NCBI RefSeq assembly: GCF_021010575.1
Contig: NZ_JAJNAG010000019.1
Coordinates: forward strand, 1-64,000
From: Limnobaculum eriocheiris
GTDB lineage: Bacteria; Pseudomonadota; Gammaproteobacteria; Enterobacterales; Enterobacteriaceae
Reading direction: 5' to 3'
DNA: 64,000 nt
Made by a program: the position numbers and the translations under genes. Below are positions 50,259 to 60,530 of this stretch, in pieces; within the stretch, counting starts at the first letter, position 1, and every line of letters begins with the position of its first letter. Below the pieces are notes generated by a model. The model ran no database searches. It worked only from the letters and a program-made list of their open reading frames with translations, and was not told the origin of the DNA.

Positions 50259-50369
50259 GGTTAATGGCTTACGGGCATTGCGACTGGTTCCGGCAGATTT
50301 AACCGAAAAGTCAGGATGGCGACGCCATACCTGCTCTGCGGTAGGGCTCATCAGATTCCCCGACAGCTT
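50259..50369 (-). pseudogene. Fragment of a low-molecular-weight tyrosine phosphatase-like gene
   Basis: On the minus strand, about 37 codons read SPTAEQVWRRHPDFSVKSAG and TSRNARKPLT. This pattern (xSPTAEQVW, SAGTSxNARxP) is found near the start of small cytoplasmic phosphotyrosine protein phosphatases, just after the catalytic CX5R loop. The residues before it (VKLSGNLM) lack the catalytic Cys and Arg, and everything after is missing. It lies just downstream of smrB in the same orientation; probably a decayed gene. Confidence 0.5.
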
Positions 50370-50397
50370 AACTGACCTATGTGAAAATGGCGTGAAG

Positions 50398-50949
50398 TCA
50401 AAATGGGGAGGGGTCTTCAGTGATTTCCTGTGCAATTAGCACCAGTATTGACGCATCGCCACCAAACTCTTTTGGTGCCTGATGAAAGGCCATAACATCC
50501 GGATGCTGGGCCAGCCATAGCGGTGTCTGCTGTTTCAATACATATGTACCGTAGCCATGCATAATACAGGCGCAGTGAATATGTTCCCGGCGGCAGGCGG
50601 CAATTAACGCACCCAGCTCTTGTTTCGCCTCCGCTTGTGTTAACCCGTGCAGGTCAAGAAATAGCTCGGGTGAATAATCGCCACGCCGGAGTTTTTTTAC
50701 TTCATAGCTATTCGCGCCGGGACGCACATAACGAATGGGGCTATCTTCACTCAGCAGTGGTTGAAACTCATCAGAAAAATAGAAGCTGGCATCTATTTGC
50801 TCCTGAAGCAGACGCTCTACCGGACGCTTTTTAATTTTAGGTTTTATGCGATGCAGCGCCTTATCCTGAGGCAGAGGCTTTACTCCACGCACGGACTCCC
50901 GAAACAGTGCATGCTCTTCATCTGATAGGGTAAATTTATTTTTCTTCAA
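50398..50949 (-). CDS. smrB: Ribosome-rescue endonuclease SmrB
   Basis: 183-residue Smr-domain protein; E. coli SmrB is recruited to collided ribosomes and cuts the mRNA. A basic/helical N-terminus ([20 protein letters not shown]) precedes the Smr domain (about 95-175) with [19 protein letters not shown], the HGYG turn ([20 protein letters not shown]) and [15 protein letters not shown]. Position between sixA and prmB, divergent from prmB, is conserved. Confidence 0.95.
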   Translation of the reverse strand: MKKNKFTLSDEEHALFRESVRGVKPLPQDKALHRIKPKIKKRPVERLLQEQIDASFYFSDEFQPLLSEDSPIRYVRPGANSYEVKKLRRGDYSPELFLDLHGLTQAEAKQELGALIAACRREHIHCACIMHGYGTYVLKQQTPLWLAQHPDVMAFHQAPKEFGGDASILVLIAQEITEDPSPF

Positions 50950-51150
50950 GAGTTCAAAATTGACTAAATATGATAAAAGATAACGCTTAGTGTAACCCTA
51001 TCGAGCGTTCTGTCTACGTCAGATCTAAAATGAGTGGCAAATTGGTGTTAAACGAATAGCAGAATTACGCTTGATTGCAGCTGATTTGTTACCGGCTTCG
51101 TGGCAAACTAGGGGGTTATTTGCGAATTCTATTTCTTGCCGGAGGGCTCA
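50950..51150. promoter_or_regulatory. smrB / prmB divergent promoter region
   Basis: About 200 bases with no gene. The prmB ribosome site GGAGGG lies 6 bases before its TTG start. No regulator site recognised. Confidence 0.4.
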
Positions 51151-52083
51151 TTGGACAAAATCTTTGTAGATGAAGTGGTTAACGACATGCATACCATTCA
51201 GGATATGCTGCGTTGGTCCGTCAGTCGTTTTAATGCGGCAAGTATTTATTATGGTCATGGAACGGATAATCCATGGGATGAGGCGGTTCAACTGGTGCTG
51301 CCAACCCTGTTCCTGCCGCTGGATATTCCTCCGGAAATGTATTTCTCTCGTCTGACGCTCAGTGAGCGCCAGCGTATTGTTGAGCGAGTTATTCGCCGGG
51401 TAAACGAACGTTTGCCAGTGGCCTATTTAACGAATAAAGCCTGGTTTGCCGGTCATGAGTTCTTTGTTGATGAGCGGGTATTAGTTCCTCGCTCTCCCAT
51501 TGGCGAACTGATTAACAATCGTTTTGAATCACTGATGACTCAGGAACCTCAGGTAATTCTGGATATGTGTACCGGCAGCGGTTGTATTGCCATTGCCTGT
51601 GCCTATGCCTTCCCGGAAGCTGAAGTTGATGCGGTTGATATTTCCGTTGATGCGCTGGCGGTAACTGAACAAAATATTGAAGCTCATCGTATGGAGCACC
51701 GGGTTACGCCAATTCGTTCCGATCTGTTCCGCGATATGCCGCCGGTAAAATACGATCTGATCGTAACCAATCCGCCTTATGTGGATGCGGAAGATATGTC
51801 CGATCTGCCAAAAGAGTTCCGCTATGAACCGGAGCTGGGGCTGGCGGCAGGTAGCGATGGTCTGAAATTAGTGCGCCGTATTTTGGCCTGTGCGCCGGAT
51901 TATCTGAATGAAGATGGCGTACTGATTTGTGAAGTGGGTAACAGCATGGTGCATCTGATGGATGAATATCCGGATATTCCATTTACCTGGCTGGAGTTTG
52001 AGTTTGGCGGCGATGGCGTGTTTATGCTAACGCGGGACCAACTGCTGGCATGCAGCGAACATTTTCGTATTTATCGCGACTAA
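51151..52083 (+). CDS. prmB: Ribosomal protein uL3 glutamine methyltransferase PrmB
   Basis: 310-residue SAM-dependent N5-glutamine methyltransferase acting on ribosomal protein L3. SAM motif [19 protein letters not shown]; catalytic NPPY in [20 protein letters not shown]-terminal [20 protein letters not shown]. The start is a TTG at 51151 ([12 protein letters not shown]), placed six bases after GGAGGG and giving exactly the E. coli length. An in-frame upstream start at 51136 would put that ribosome site inside the gene. Upstream of aroC as in E. coli. Confidence 0.96.
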   Translation: MDKIFVDEVVNDMHTIQDMLRWSVSRFNAASIYYGHGTDNPWDEAVQLVLPTLFLPLDIPPEMYFSRLTLSERQRIVERVIRRVNERLPVAYLTNKAWFAGHEFFVDERVLVPRSPIGELINNRFESLMTQEPQVILDMCTGSGCIAIACAYAFPEAEVDAVDISVDALAVTEQNIEAHRMEHRVTPIRSDLFRDMPPVKYDLIVTNPPYVDAEDMSDLPKEFRYEPELGLAAGSDGLKLVRRILACAPDYLNEDGVLICEVGNSMVHLMDEYPDIPFTWLEFEFGGDGVFMLTRDQLLACSEHFRIYRD

Positions 52084-52152
52084 CCTGTTGCGACAATCAC
52101 TTTTACCGGGCTATTGAACGCTCTGATGATAAATAACAGCTAAGGAGCTGTG

Positions 52153-53238
52153 ATGGCAGGGAACAGTATTGGAGAATTATTCCGTGTGACGACCTTTGGT
52201 GAGTCCCATGGTGTGGCGTTGGGATGTATTGTTGATGGTGTACCACCCGGAATTCCATTAACTGAAGCTGATTTGCAGCACGATCTGGATCGTCGCCGTC
52301 CGGGTACTTCCCGCTATACCACCCAACGTCGTGAACCTGACAGCGTGCGTATCTTATCCGGCGTGTTTGAAGGGGTAACTACCGGTACTTCTATTGGTTT
52401 GCTGATAGAGAATACGGATCAGCGCTCACAAGACTATGGCGAAATTAAAGATCTGTTTCGTCCGGGTCATGCTGATTACACCTATCAGCAAAAATATGGC
52501 CTGCGCGACTATCGGGGCGGCGGTCGTTCTTCTGCCCGTGAAACGGCGATGCGCGTAGCGGCCGGTGCCATTGCTAAAAAGTATCTGCAACAGCAGTTTG
52601 GCATTCAGGTTCGCGGTTATCTGTCACAAATGGGTGATATTAGCTGCGAATTAAAAGATTGGGATCAGGTGGAACAGAATCCATTTTTCTGTCCGGATGT
52701 TGAACGTCTGGAAGCGCTGGATGAACTGATGCGTGAATTAAGAAAAGCGGGTGATTCTATTGGAGCCAAAGTGACGGTGGTAGTGGATGCCGTACCCGTT
52801 GGATTAGGCGAACCGGTTTTTGACCGTTTAGATGCCGATCTGGCCCATGCTTTGATGAGCATTAATGCTGTCAAAGGGGTTGAGATTGGCGATGGTTTTG
52901 CCGTGGTGAATAAACGCGGTAGCGAGAATCGTGACGAGATTACACCAGAAGGGTTCCTGAGCAACCACGCTGGCGGTATTCTCGGTGGTATTAGCAGCGG
53001 GCAGCAAATTGTTGCCAATATTGCGCTGAAACCAACGTCCAGCATTACTATTCCTGGGCGAACGATCAATAAGCAGGGCGAAGCAGTAGAGATGATTACC
53101 CGGGGGCGTCATGACCCTTGTGTCGGTATTCGTGCGGTGCCGATCGCGGAAGCGATGATGGCAATTGTTTTAATGGATCACTTGATGCGCAACCGTGCAC
53201 AGTGCAATGACGTGAAATCAGACGTTCCACGTTGGTAA
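52153..53238 (+). CDS. aroC: Chorismate synthase AroC
   Basis: 361-residue FMN-dependent enzyme converting EPSP to chorismate, last step of the common aromatic pathway. Family motifs: [73 protein letters not shown] and [17 protein letters not shown]. The ATG at 52153 ([12 protein letters not shown]) matches the E. coli start; an in-frame GTG lies one codon earlier. MepA begins 12 bases after the stop. Confidence 0.98.
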   Translation: MAGNSIGELFRVTTFGESHGVALGCIVDGVPPGIPLTEADLQHDLDRRRPGTSRYTTQRREPDSVRILSGVFEGVTTGTSIGLLIENTDQRSQDYGEIKDLFRPGHADYTYQQKYGLRDYRGGGRSSARETAMRVAAGAIAKKYLQQQFGIQVRGYLSQMGDISCELKDWDQVEQNPFFCPDVERLEALDELMRELRKAGDSIGAKVTVVVDAVPVGLGEPVFDRLDADLAHALMSINAVKGVEIGDGFAVVNKRGSENRDEITPEGFLSNHAGGILGGISSGQQIVANIALKPTSSITIPGRTINKQGEAVEMITRGRHDPCVGIRAVPIAEAMMAIVLMDHLMRNRAQCNDVKSDVPRW

Positions 53239-53249
53239 GGAAATTGGTA

Positions 53250-54083
53250 ATGAAAAAATGGTATTTAGTTGCGGCGGCGTTAGCCTTTAGCGCATCCGTA
53301 ACGGCAGCAACCCCATGGCAGAAAGTGAAGGAACCTGTGCCGGGGGCTCCTCAATCTATTGGCGGTTTCTCTAATGGCTGTATTATTGGCGCTCAACCTC
53401 TGGAACTACAAGGGGAAGGGTATCAGGTGATGCGTAGCCAACAGTTACGCTATTTTGGTCACCCGGACCTGCTGTCGTTTATTGACCGTTTAACCACTGA
53501 AACTCAGGCTAATGGTTTAGGTAATGTGCTGGTGGGGGATATGGGAATGCCTGCCGGTGGCCGTTTTGCTACCGGACATGCCAGCCATCAGAGCGGCTTA
53601 GATGTAGATATTTGGTTACAGTTACCCAATTCTCGTTGGAGCGACACTCAGTTAAAAAATCCGAAAGCAATTGATTTAGTTTCCGATGATGGTAAGCGAG
53701 TGGTTGAGAGCCTGTGGCAGCCACAAGTTGGCGAGCTGATTAAACTGGCCGCCAGCGATCGTGATGTAACGCGTATCTTTGTTAATCCTGCCATCAAACA
53801 GAAGCTGTGCCAAACCGCCGGAACTGACCGTACCTGGTTGCGTAAAGTTCGCCCATGGTTTGGTCATCGCGCTCATATGCATGTACGTTTACGCTGTCCG
53901 GCGGATAGTCGGGAGTGTGAAGAGCAGGCGGCTATTCCTGTGGGCGATGGCTGTGGTGCAGAACTGACCAGTTGGCTGGAAGCGCCAGCTAAATTACCAA
54001 ATGCTAAACCAAAAGATCCGGTTATTCCGGAACCACCGGCGGCATGTAAAGCATTAATAGTGAATAATTTTAAGGCAGAATAA
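53250..54083 (+). CDS. mepA: Murein DD-endopeptidase MepA
   Basis: 277-residue periplasmic LAS-family metallopeptidase that cuts D,D-cross-links in peptidoglycan. Signal peptide cleaved after SVTAA. Zinc ligands in [18 protein letters not shown] (His, Asp) and [10 protein letters not shown] (His). Six or more cysteines as in the family ([35 protein letters not shown]). The ATG at 53250 with AAGGAAATTGG upstream is preferred to a TTG at 53232 that would overlap aroC. Confidence 0.95.
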   Translation: MKKWYLVAAALAFSASVTAATPWQKVKEPVPGAPQSIGGFSNGCIIGAQPLELQGEGYQVMRSQQLRYFGHPDLLSFIDRLTTETQANGLGNVLVGDMGMPAGGRFATGHASHQSGLDVDIWLQLPNSRWSDTQLKNPKAIDLVSDDGKRVVESLWQPQVGELIKLAASDRDVTRIFVNPAIKQKLCQTAGTDRTWLRKVRPWFGHRAHMHVRLRCPADSRECEEQAAIPVGDGCGAELTSWLEAPAKLPNAKPKDPVIPEPPAACKALIVNNFKAE

Positions 54084-54086
54084 TAA

Positions 54087-54887
54087 ATGGAGTGGCTTCC
54101 GCTCGGCGTTGAGATTTATCTGATTCTATTTTTTGTTGCAATGCTGGCCGGATTTATTGACTCCATTGCGGGTGGCGGTGGGCTGATAAGCCTGCCGGCA
54201 CTCATGTCAGTCGGTATACCACCTGCTCAGGCGCTTGCCACCAATAAGTTACAGTCCATTGGCGGATCGTTTTCTGCCAGCCTCTATTTTATCCGCCAGA
54301 AAGCGGTGGATTTAAAAGACCAGCGATGGACTATTTTGCTGACATTTATTGGCGCTATGTTTGGCGCCATTCTTATTCAGCATATTGAGGCAGATATTTT
54401 ACGTTCTATTCTGCCGCTGTTAATTATTGCCATCGGTCTCTATTTTGTTTTCAGCCCCAAAGTAGGGGAAGCGGATCGCCAGAAACGTTTAACCACCTGG
54501 CCTTTTGCTTTCGTTGCCGGGTTTTGCGTGGGTTTTTATGATGGATTTTTTGGGCCCGGCGCCGGTTCTTTCTTTGCCTTAGCCTATGTTACACTGCGTG
54601 GCTTCAATCTGACTAAATCCACGGCGCATGCCAAAGTGTTGAATTTCACTTCGAACCTGGCTTCCCTGCTGTTTTTTATTCTGGGGGGAAAGGTGGTATG
54701 GAGTGTTGGTTTAGTGATGTTGTGCGGTCAGGTTATTGGGGCCCGTACCGGTGCGCGTATGGTGCTGACCAAAGGGCAAAAATTGATACGTCCAATGCTG
54801 ATTACGGTATCGTTCGTGATGAGCTGTAAGCTAATTTATGATAACCATAGCGCTGAGATTCATCAGTGGATTGCAGGTTTTTTCTAA
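54087..54887 (+). CDS. yfcA: TSUP-family membrane transporter YfcA
   Basis: 266-residue TauE/SafE (DUF81) inner-membrane protein with about eight helices. Family signatures are AGFIDSIAGGGGLISLPALM (first half) and GFYDGFFGPGAGSFFALAYV (second half), plus ATNKLQSIGGSFSASLYF. Substrate is unknown; relatives export sulfur-containing anions. Three bases after mepA, so probably co-transcribed. Confidence 0.93.
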   Translation: MEWLPLGVEIYLILFFVAMLAGFIDSIAGGGGLISLPALMSVGIPPAQALATNKLQSIGGSFSASLYFIRQKAVDLKDQRWTILLTFIGAMFGAILIQHIEADILRSILPLLIIAIGLYFVFSPKVGEADRQKRLTTWPFAFVAGFCVGFYDGFFGPGAGSFFALAYVTLRGFNLTKSTAHAKVLNFTSNLASLLFFILGGKVVWSVGLVMLCGQVIGARTGARMVLTKGQKLIRPMLITVSFVMSCKLIYDNHSAEIHQWIAGFF

Positions 54888-54930
54888 TAACACAGTAGGG
54901 ATACACCCTCTTAAAACAGAGTGACGTTAA

Positions 54931-55491
54931 TTGACCAGACAACATAATCCTCAGGATCTTATCGATCTGTTTGAGCAAACTTTTGGCGTGGACTATCAGA
55001 CTAAATTGATTCAGGGCGATGATGAACCTATCTATCTGCCTGCGGACGATAAAACGCCTTATCATCAGGTCGTTTTTGCACATGGATTTTACGCCAGCGC
55101 GTTTCATGAAATTTCTCACTGGTGCATTGCCGGAGAGCAACGCCGCCAGCAGGTTGACTACGGTTACTGGTATTGCCCGGATGGCCGCAGTGCCGATAAG
55201 CAGTCTGAGTTTGAAGTGGTGGAGATAAAACCGCAGGCTTTTGATTGGTTATTTTGTGTGGCATCAGGTTATCCGTTTAATGTTAGCTGTGACAATCTGG
55301 AAGGGGATTTTCAGCCGGACCGTATCGCATTTCAGCGTAAGGTTCATTCTCAGGTCATGGACTATCTGCAAAATGGTATACCAGAGCGACCAGCACGCTT
55401 TATTCAGGCGCTGCAAAAATTTTACCAGACCAGTCCATTAACGGCGGATGATTTCCCCTATCCGGAATATCCTACGGGCTGGTGTCATTAA
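54931..55491 (+). CDS. epmC: Elongation factor P hydroxylase EpmC
   Basis: 186-residue enzyme that hydroxylates the beta-lysylated lysine of EF-P, the final EF-P modification step. Conserved metal-site region VVFAHGFYASAFHEISHWCI and VDYGYWYCPDGR, EIKPQAFDWLFCVASGYPFN, VSCDNLEGDFQPDRIAFQRK. The start is a TTG at 54931; no in-frame ATG precedes the conserved region, and the E. coli start aligns within a few residues. A GTG at 54921 is out of frame. The upstream ribosome site is weak. Confidence 0.92.
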   Translation: MTRQHNPQDLIDLFEQTFGVDYQTKLIQGDDEPIYLPADDKTPYHQVVFAHGFYASAFHEISHWCIAGEQRRQQVDYGYWYCPDGRSADKQSEFEVVEIKPQAFDWLFCVASGYPFNVSCDNLEGDFQPDRIAFQRKVHSQVMDYLQNGIPERPARFIQALQKFYQTSPLTADDFPYPEYPTGWCH

Positions 55492-55559
55492 TTTATTCTG
55501 GTCTTAAATTTGAAGAGGCTTCGCAGCCTGATGAACGATTAACCAAATAGAGAAACCGC

Positions 55560-55832
55560 ATGATTGCAGAATTAGAGAACCGCATACTGGCTTTGATTGA
55601 TAGTAACGTTGAACACGCCAGTGATGATGAACTGTTTGCCGGCGGTTATTTGCGTGGTCATATCACGCTGGCTGCGGCTCTGGCTGAAGAACAGGGCCTT
55701 AGCAGCCTGAATGATTATTCACAACTGATTGAACAGAGTCTGGATAAAGCCATTAAAGCCGGTGAGCTTTCACCACCGGACCAGGTATTGGTTTTTAATT
55801 TATGGAAGAGTCTACAGCAGAAAGTACAATAA
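55560..55832 (+). CDS. yfcL: YfcL family protein
   Basis: 90-residue cytoplasmic helical protein of unknown function, conserved between epmC and mnmC. Recognisable as YfcL by [20 protein letters not shown] and [15 protein letters not shown]. Convergent with mnmC across a shared terminator. Confidence 0.9.
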   Translation: MIAELENRILALIDSNVEHASDDELFAGGYLRGHITLAAALAEEQGLSSLNDYSQLIEQSLDKAIKAGELSPPDQVLVFNLWKSLQQKVQ

Positions 55833-55846
55833 TCCGTTTCACTTTT

Positions 55847-55886
55847 TTCGGGTTCGGACAGCGGAAATTATGTATCCAAACCCGAA
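55847..55886. terminator. Shared terminator between yfcL and mnmC
   Basis: TTCGGGTTCGGA (55847-55858) pairs with TCCAAACCCGAA (55875-55886) with a single non-Watson-Crick pair. T-rich sequence (CTTTTTTC) on the mnmC-downstream side suits the minus strand as an A/T flank. Confidence 0.65.
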
Positions 55887-55891
55887 GTGAT

Positions 55892-57913
55892 TTACAGCGG
55901 CGTTCCTTTCAGTAGTTTTCTTACCCAAAGGCGATTCGGATTTAGCGCGGCCAAAATATCCGCAGGCAGCGGTAACGGCTCATTAAAGATTTGCCCCGCC
56001 AGCGTCTCTGCCAGCAGAGGCGCTGAACAAAGACCGCGGGATCCTAATCCACTCAGCATATACAGCCCCGGCCATACCGGTGCCAGCTCCACCTTCTCGC
56101 GACGTTTTAGTTTGCGATCAAGATGCCGATAAGATTCTCGTAGTTGTGGGTAATTAGCGACGGCTCCCATCATGGGTAAATGGTCACGAATGACACTACG
56201 AACGCTACATCTCGCTAATCCATCGCTAATATCAATATGCCGTGGCCAGTCGATATCTGGTAAACAGTCCAGCAGGCGCTGGCGGTTTTCTTGCTGTTCC
56301 GCCTGACGATAGTCCGTTTGGCTATCTCCCCGACCATAGCTGGCACCAATACAGTGGTATTGATGGTTGGTATCTACCGGTGTCATATACCCATCGTAGC
56401 AGAGTACCTGCTTTAGCTGGCTCAGTTCTGAACTGGTTGGAACCTGTGATACCTGTCCGCGTACCGGTGTTAGAGACAGTTGATGAGTTTGTTCAAACTC
56501 GGTTATCTGATGGCCGTTGGCTAAAATAACGGTAGCGTGTTGGGTGCTTTTTCCATGGCTGAAGGTTAATTCCCACCCTTGCTGTGCCGCTTTTAGCTCA
56601 ATAAGGGAGTGCTGGTAACAGGTTTTCATCCCCTGGGTTTGAGCATGGTTTAAGGCATTGGCGGTTAACTGGCGGGGGGAGAGCCAACCGCCTGAAGGGT
56701 AGTGAATACCGCCACAGCCGGTAGCTAACCCACACAGACTTTCAGTCTGTTGCTGTGACAAAGGGTGGACAATCTCTGGTAAAGGATTCGATGCCAGAAT
56801 AACGTCATTTTTCTTACGGCTCTTATCGTTATAGCCCAGTTGAATGACACCACACCATTGATGATCGAAGGTGATACCTTCTCTTAACAGGCTATCATAA
56901 CGCTGGCGGGCAAAAGTAAAGGCATGACTGAAGAAGCGAGTCATGGCATTTTCACGGCCTGACAGTGGATAGAGCGCGCCCTGATAGTTTCCTGATGCAC
57001 CCTGTGCTGGTAACTCATCAGCACAATAGAGAGTGACAGTCGCCCCGCGACGCAGCAAAGCCAGTGCCGTCATCGCGCTGGCGATACCGCCACCAATAAT
57101 CGCCACATCCATGGGTTGTCGGGTACATGGGCTGGTATACCAGGGCACATTTGACGGTGATGGAGGAGGCAGTCCGGGCTGGCGAACGCCCACCAACATC
57201 TCTCGTTTTTGACCAAACCCCTTAATGCGTGAAACCTCAAAGCCTGCCTCCTGTAAGCCCCGACGAACAAAACCGGCGGCTGTGAAGGTGGCAAAAGTGC
57301 CGTTTTCGGTTGCAAGTCTGACCATTTGTTGAAACAGCAGAGGTGTCCACATTTCCGGGTTCTTTGAGGGAGCAAAACCGTCAAGAAACCAGGCATCTAC
57401 CTTGCCATTCACACTGTCGTCAAGCTGAGGTAGCAGCGTATTCACGTCACCAAACCACAGGTCCAGCGTTACCCGTCCATTGTCCAGCAGTAGCCGATGA
57501 CAGCCGGGTAGGGCAGGAGGCCATTGCTGTTGTAGTTGTTCACACAATGATGAAAATTGTGGCCATCCCTGATGAACCTGTTGTAAGTCTTCACGTCGCA
57601 AAGGAAATTTTTCAAAACTGATAAAGTGCAGATGTTTTAGTTGAGTTTCCGGAGAGTTGGCACTGAACTGGTGAAAAGCATGCCATAAAGTAAGAAAATT
57701 TAGTCCGGTGCCAAATCCGGTTTCAGCCACGATAAAACTACGCTTTGTGTGCACAGCGAATCTTTCAGGAATATGGTTGCCCGTTAGAAAAACATATTTT
57801 GTCTCTTCCTGACCATTCTGGTTAGAAAAATAGACGTCATCAAATTCTCGGGAAACAGGTGTACCCTGTTCGTTCCAGTTGAGGTCAGCATGTTGGATCG
57901 GGGTGTTATTCAC
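55892..57913 (-). CDS. mnmC: tRNA 5-methylaminomethyl-2-thiouridine biosynthesis bifunctional protein MnmC
   Basis: About 673 residues. The N-terminal SAM methyltransferase (about 1-245) has [40 protein letters not shown] and [16 protein letters not shown]. The C-terminal FAD oxidoreductase (about 265-665) has the dinucleotide motif [20 protein letters not shown] and ends [18 protein letters not shown]. Together they convert cmnm5s2U to nm5s2U and then mnm5s2U at tRNA wobble position 34. The GTG at 57913 aligns with the E. coli N-terminus; an in-frame TTG at 57934 would add seven residues. Confidence 0.94.
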   Translation of the reverse strand: MNNTPIQHADLNWNEQGTPVSREFDDVYFSNQNGQEETKYVFLTGNHIPERFAVHTKRSFIVAETGFGTGLNFLTLWHAFHQFSANSPETQLKHLHFISFEKFPLRREDLQQVHQGWPQFSSLCEQLQQQWPPALPGCHRLLLDNGRVTLDLWFGDVNTLLPQLDDSVNGKVDAWFLDGFAPSKNPEMWTPLLFQQMVRLATENGTFATFTAAGFVRRGLQEAGFEVSRIKGFGQKREMLVGVRQPGLPPPSPSNVPWYTSPCTRQPMDVAIIGGGIASAMTALALLRRGATVTLYCADELPAQGASGNYQGALYPLSGRENAMTRFFSHAFTFARQRYDSLLREGITFDHQWCGVIQLGYNDKSRKKNDVILASNPLPEIVHPLSQQQTESLCGLATGCGGIHYPSGGWLSPRQLTANALNHAQTQGMKTCYQHSLIELKAAQQGWELTFSHGKSTQHATVILANGHQITEFEQTHQLSLTPVRGQVSQVPTSSELSQLKQVLCYDGYMTPVDTNHQYHCIGASYGRGDSQTDYRQAEQQENRQRLLDCLPDIDWPRHIDISDGLARCSVRSVIRDHLPMMGAVANYPQLRESYRHLDRKLKRREKVELAPVWPGLYMLSGLGSRGLCSAPLLAETLAGQIFNEPLPLPADILAALNPNRLWVRKLLKGTPL

Positions 57914-58000
57914 GTTAAAAGACCGTCTGTTCAAGTGCTAGCGAGAGCTTAATGATGGACGACTCGTCAGGAAATTAACATCTTTTGTTGCATCTTTTTT

Positions 58001-58020
58001 GCTGATCGGACTTGTTCAGC
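58001..58020 (+). promoter_or_regulatory. FadR site in the fabB promoter
   Basis: GCTGATCGGACTTGTTCAGC closely matches the E. coli fabB FadR site (CTGATCGGACTTGTTC). In E. coli FadR activates fabB here; it abuts and slightly overlaps the FabR operator. Confidence 0.8.
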
Positions 58021-58035
58021 TTACAAGTGTAAGCT
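58018..58035 (+). promoter_or_regulatory. FabR operator in the fabB promoter
   Basis: AGCTTACAAGTGTAAGCT is a perfect 18-base palindrome, differing from the E. coli FabR operator AGCGTACAAGTGTACGCT by one symmetric pair. Repression by FabR in response to the unsaturated acyl pool is inferred. Confidence 0.85.
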
Positions 58036-58088
58036 AATCTGTTATGCAAATTCCGCCATGCAATATAAAGTAAAAACAGAGGTAATAG

Positions 58089-59303
58089 ATGAAACGTGCA
58101 GTTATCACCGGTTTAGGTGTTATTTCTAGTATTGGTAATAACAAACAAGAGGTCCTTGAGTCTTTGGAGTTAGGACGCTCTGGTATTACCCATGCTCAGG
58201 AACTGCAAGATGCCGGCATGCGTAGCCATGTCTGGGGTAATATTAAGCTGGATACCGCTGGGTTAATTGACCGTAAAGTTGCTCGTTTTATGAGTGATGC
58301 TTCAATTTATGCCTATCTTTCTATGCAGGAAGCCATTCAGGATTCAGGATTAGCGGACAATCAGGTTTCTAATGAGCGTACCGGTTTAGTGGTTGGCTCT
58401 GGCGGTGGTTCTCCACGCAGTCAGGTTGCTGGCGCTGATGGTATGCGTTCTCGCGGTTTACGTGGTGTTGGCCCTTATATGGTGACTAAAGCCATGGCCT
58501 CGGGTGTTTCTGCCTGTCTGGCAACGCCATTTAAAATTCGTGGGGTTAACTACTCAATCAGTTCAGCCTGTGCAACATCTGCACACTGTATTGGTCATGC
58601 GGTTGAACTGATTCAACTGGGCAAACAGGATGTAGTGTTTGCTGGCGGCGGTGAAGAGCTGTGCTGGGAGCTTTCCTGTGAGTTTGACGCCATGGGCGCA
58701 CTTTCTACTCAGTACAATGAGACGCCAGAAAAAGCGTCACGTACTTATGATGCAGCCCGCGATGGCTTTGTCATTTCCGGTGGTGGCGGTATGGTGGTGG
58801 TGGAAGAGCTGGAACATGCTCTGGCGCGCGGTGCACATATCTATGCTGAAATCGTAGGTTATGGTGCAACGTCTGATGGTGCAGATATGGTGGCTCCATC
58901 AGGTGAAGGTGCGGTTCGCTGTATGAGAATGGCAATGCAGGGCGTTGATACCCCAATTGACTATCTTAACGTTCACGGTACTTCCACACCGGTTGGTGAC
59001 GTGAAAGAGTTGGGTGCCATTCGTGAAGTGTTTGGTGATAATACACCGGCAATCTCTTCGACTAAGGCCATGACCGGTCACGCATTAGGTGCTGCTGGTG
59101 TTCATGAAGCTATCTATACTTTACTGATGGTAGAACATGGCTTTATTGCGCCAAGTATCAATATTGAAAACCTGGATGAACAGGCTGCCGGTATGAATAT
59201 CGTTACCAAAACTACGCGTCGTGAATTAACTACTGCGATGTCTAATAGCTTCGGCTTTGGTGGTACTAACGCCACTCTGGTAATGCGTAAATACAGCAAA
59301 TAA
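58089..59303 (+). CDS. fabB: Beta-ketoacyl-ACP synthase I FabB
   Basis: 404-residue condensing enzyme essential for unsaturated fatty acid synthesis. Catalytic Cys in [20 protein letters not shown] (about 163), His in [16 protein letters not shown] (about 298), Lys/His in [20 protein letters not shown] (about 333). C-terminal [20 protein letters not shown]. Ribosome site AGAGG. The promoter carries FadR and FabR sites; divergent from mnmC. Confidence 0.98.
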   Translation: MKRAVITGLGVISSIGNNKQEVLESLELGRSGITHAQELQDAGMRSHVWGNIKLDTAGLIDRKVARFMSDASIYAYLSMQEAIQDSGLADNQVSNERTGLVVGSGGGSPRSQVAGADGMRSRGLRGVGPYMVTKAMASGVSACLATPFKIRGVNYSISSACATSAHCIGHAVELIQLGKQDVVFAGGGEELCWELSCEFDAMGALSTQYNETPEKASRTYDAARDGFVISGGGGMVVVEELEHALARGAHIYAEIVGYGATSDGADMVAPSGEGAVRCMRMAMQGVDTPIDYLNVHGTSTPVGDVKELGAIREVFGDNTPAISSTKAMTGHALGAAGVHEAIYTLLMVEHGFIAPSINIENLDEQAAGMNIVTKTTRRELTTAMSNSFGFGGTNATLVMRKYSK

Positions 59304-59321
59304 GTCATACAGATTATTGGT

Positions 59322-59366
59322 AAAAAACCGTCGGTGAGATAATCACTGGCGGTTTTTTATTTTTTC
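59322..59366 (+). terminator. Terminator after fabB
   Basis: AAAAAACCG(T)CGGTGA pairs with TCACTGGCGGTTTTTT around an AGATAA loop, with a T-run; an imperfect but strong Rho-independent terminator. Confidence 0.8.
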
Positions 59367-59446
59367 GAACGGGGTAAAACCCGCGACGTTATTCAGGTAT
59401 TATAGAGGCCATTCTGGCCCAGCCACCCTTAGTTAATAAAAGTTCT

Positions 59447-59486
59447 TTCGGTTAATTGAATTACCGAAGGATGGTTAAGTATCCTT
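59447..59486 (+). promoter_or_regulatory. Structured leader before rhtA with two competing hairpins
   Basis: TTCGGTTAATT/AATTACCGAA (about 59447-59468) and AAGGAT/ATCCTT (59467-59472 with 59481-59486) share the bases GAAGG or lie directly abutting, and the second ends directly at the ATG. The only Shine-Dalgarno-like AAGGA is in the left arm of the second hairpin. Regulation of translation is inferred; no ligand or regulator is suggested. Confidence 0.4.
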
Positions 59487-60401
59487 ATGTCTTTGAAAGA
59501 TAAAAAATCATCTGTATTAGTTCCCATTATTTTACTGCTTATTGCCATGTTATCTATTCAGGGCGGAGCATCGCTGGCGAAAACGCTTTTCCCTGCGGTT
59601 GGCGCTCAGGGGGTAACGGCTTATCGCCTGTTTTTAGGGACTATCATTCTGATGATTTTTTTACGCCCATGGCGTAAACAGACAACCCGTACACCTGCAC
59701 CCGGAGCCCGTTGGTGGCTGGTGGCCTATGGTCTGTCTCTGGGTGGAATGAATCTGCTGTTTTATATGTCTCTGCGAACCGTGCCCCTGGGCATTGCTGT
59801 GGCATTAGAGTTTATTGGTCCGCTGGCGGTGGCAATGAGCTCTTCCCGCAGGCTGGTGGACTTTCTGTGGATTGGTTTGGTTATTGTTGGTCTGGGCTTA
59901 CTGCTGCCGTTACGTCAGTCGGTAAACGGTATCGATCCGGTAGGTGCATGTTATGCCTTAGGTGCTGGCTTTTTTTGGGCGCTGTATATAGTTTTTGGCC
60001 AACGCGCAGGGGCCAATTATGGAACCCGCTCTGTGGCGTTAGGCGCGTTAGTGGCCACGATAATAGCTGTACCTATCGGCGTTGCTCATGCGGGTAGCGA
60101 TCTGTTTGCTTTATCACTGTTGCCGGTTGCGATTGGCGTGGCGATTCTCTCCACTGCACTGCCTTACTCACTGGAAATGGTGGCTCTGACCCGGTTACCG
60201 GTTCAAACCTTTGGAACCCTGACCAGTCTGGAACCGGCGATTGGGGCGCTCTCTGGTCTGATCTTCCTTAATGAAACTCTCTCCTGGATGCAATGGATGG
60301 GGCTATTTGCGGTGATTGTTGCTTCGATGGGGGCTTCGTTGACGATCAAGCGCAAGGCGAAGCTGGAGACGGTAGACATAGAGAAAAGTAGTGTTGCTTA
60401 A
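59487..60401 (+). CDS. rhtA: Threonine/homoserine exporter RhtA
   Basis: 304-residue DMT-superfamily (EamA) exporter with ten predicted helices in two halves. RhtA-type stretches: LIAMLSIQGGASLAKTLFPA, GLSLGGMNLLFYMSLRTVPL, GIAVALEFIGPLAVAMSSSR, AVAILSTALPYSLEMVAL-like VAILSTALPYSLEMVALTRL and GTLTSLEPAIGALSGLIFLN. Exports threonine, homoserine and related amino acids. Not next to ompX/dps as in E. coli; here it follows fabB. Confidence 0.93.
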   Translation: MSLKDKKSSVLVPIILLLIAMLSIQGGASLAKTLFPAVGAQGVTAYRLFLGTIILMIFLRPWRKQTTRTPAPGARWWLVAYGLSLGGMNLLFYMSLRTVPLGIAVALEFIGPLAVAMSSSRRLVDFLWIGLVIVGLGLLLPLRQSVNGIDPVGACYALGAGFFWALYIVFGQRAGANYGTRSVALGALVATIIAVPIGVAHAGSDLFALSLLPVAIGVAILSTALPYSLEMVALTRLPVQTFGTLTSLEPAIGALSGLIFLNETLSWMQWMGLFAVIVASMGASLTIKRKAKLETVDIEKSSVA

Positions 60402-60421
60402 GAGATAAAAAAGAGAGTTTA

Positions 60422-60460
60422 TTTCGTCTGCAAATAGTACGGTGTTTTGCTTTGCTACTG
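60422..60460. repeat. Dispersed intergenic repeat, copy 2
   Basis: Matches 7890-7928 at 31 of 39 positions, including GCAAATAG-ACGGTGTTTT and a terminal CTACTG. Located between the convergent rhtA and ccdA-like genes. A palindromic GGCCAACAGATTGTTGGCC follows shortly after (about 60497-60515), which may belong to the same element or act as a terminator. Confidence 0.65.
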
Positions 60461-60530
60461 TGCGGCAAACGGGCAGCGCTTGTATTTCCACGCTACGGCC
60501 AACAGATTGTTGGCCGGGCTACCGCTAAAA

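Noticed and set aside
50230-50439. 69-codon plus-strand frame between sixA and smrB
   Set aside because: It overlaps the smrB 3' end and is antisense to the phosphatase-like fragment, which has the recognisable protein pattern.
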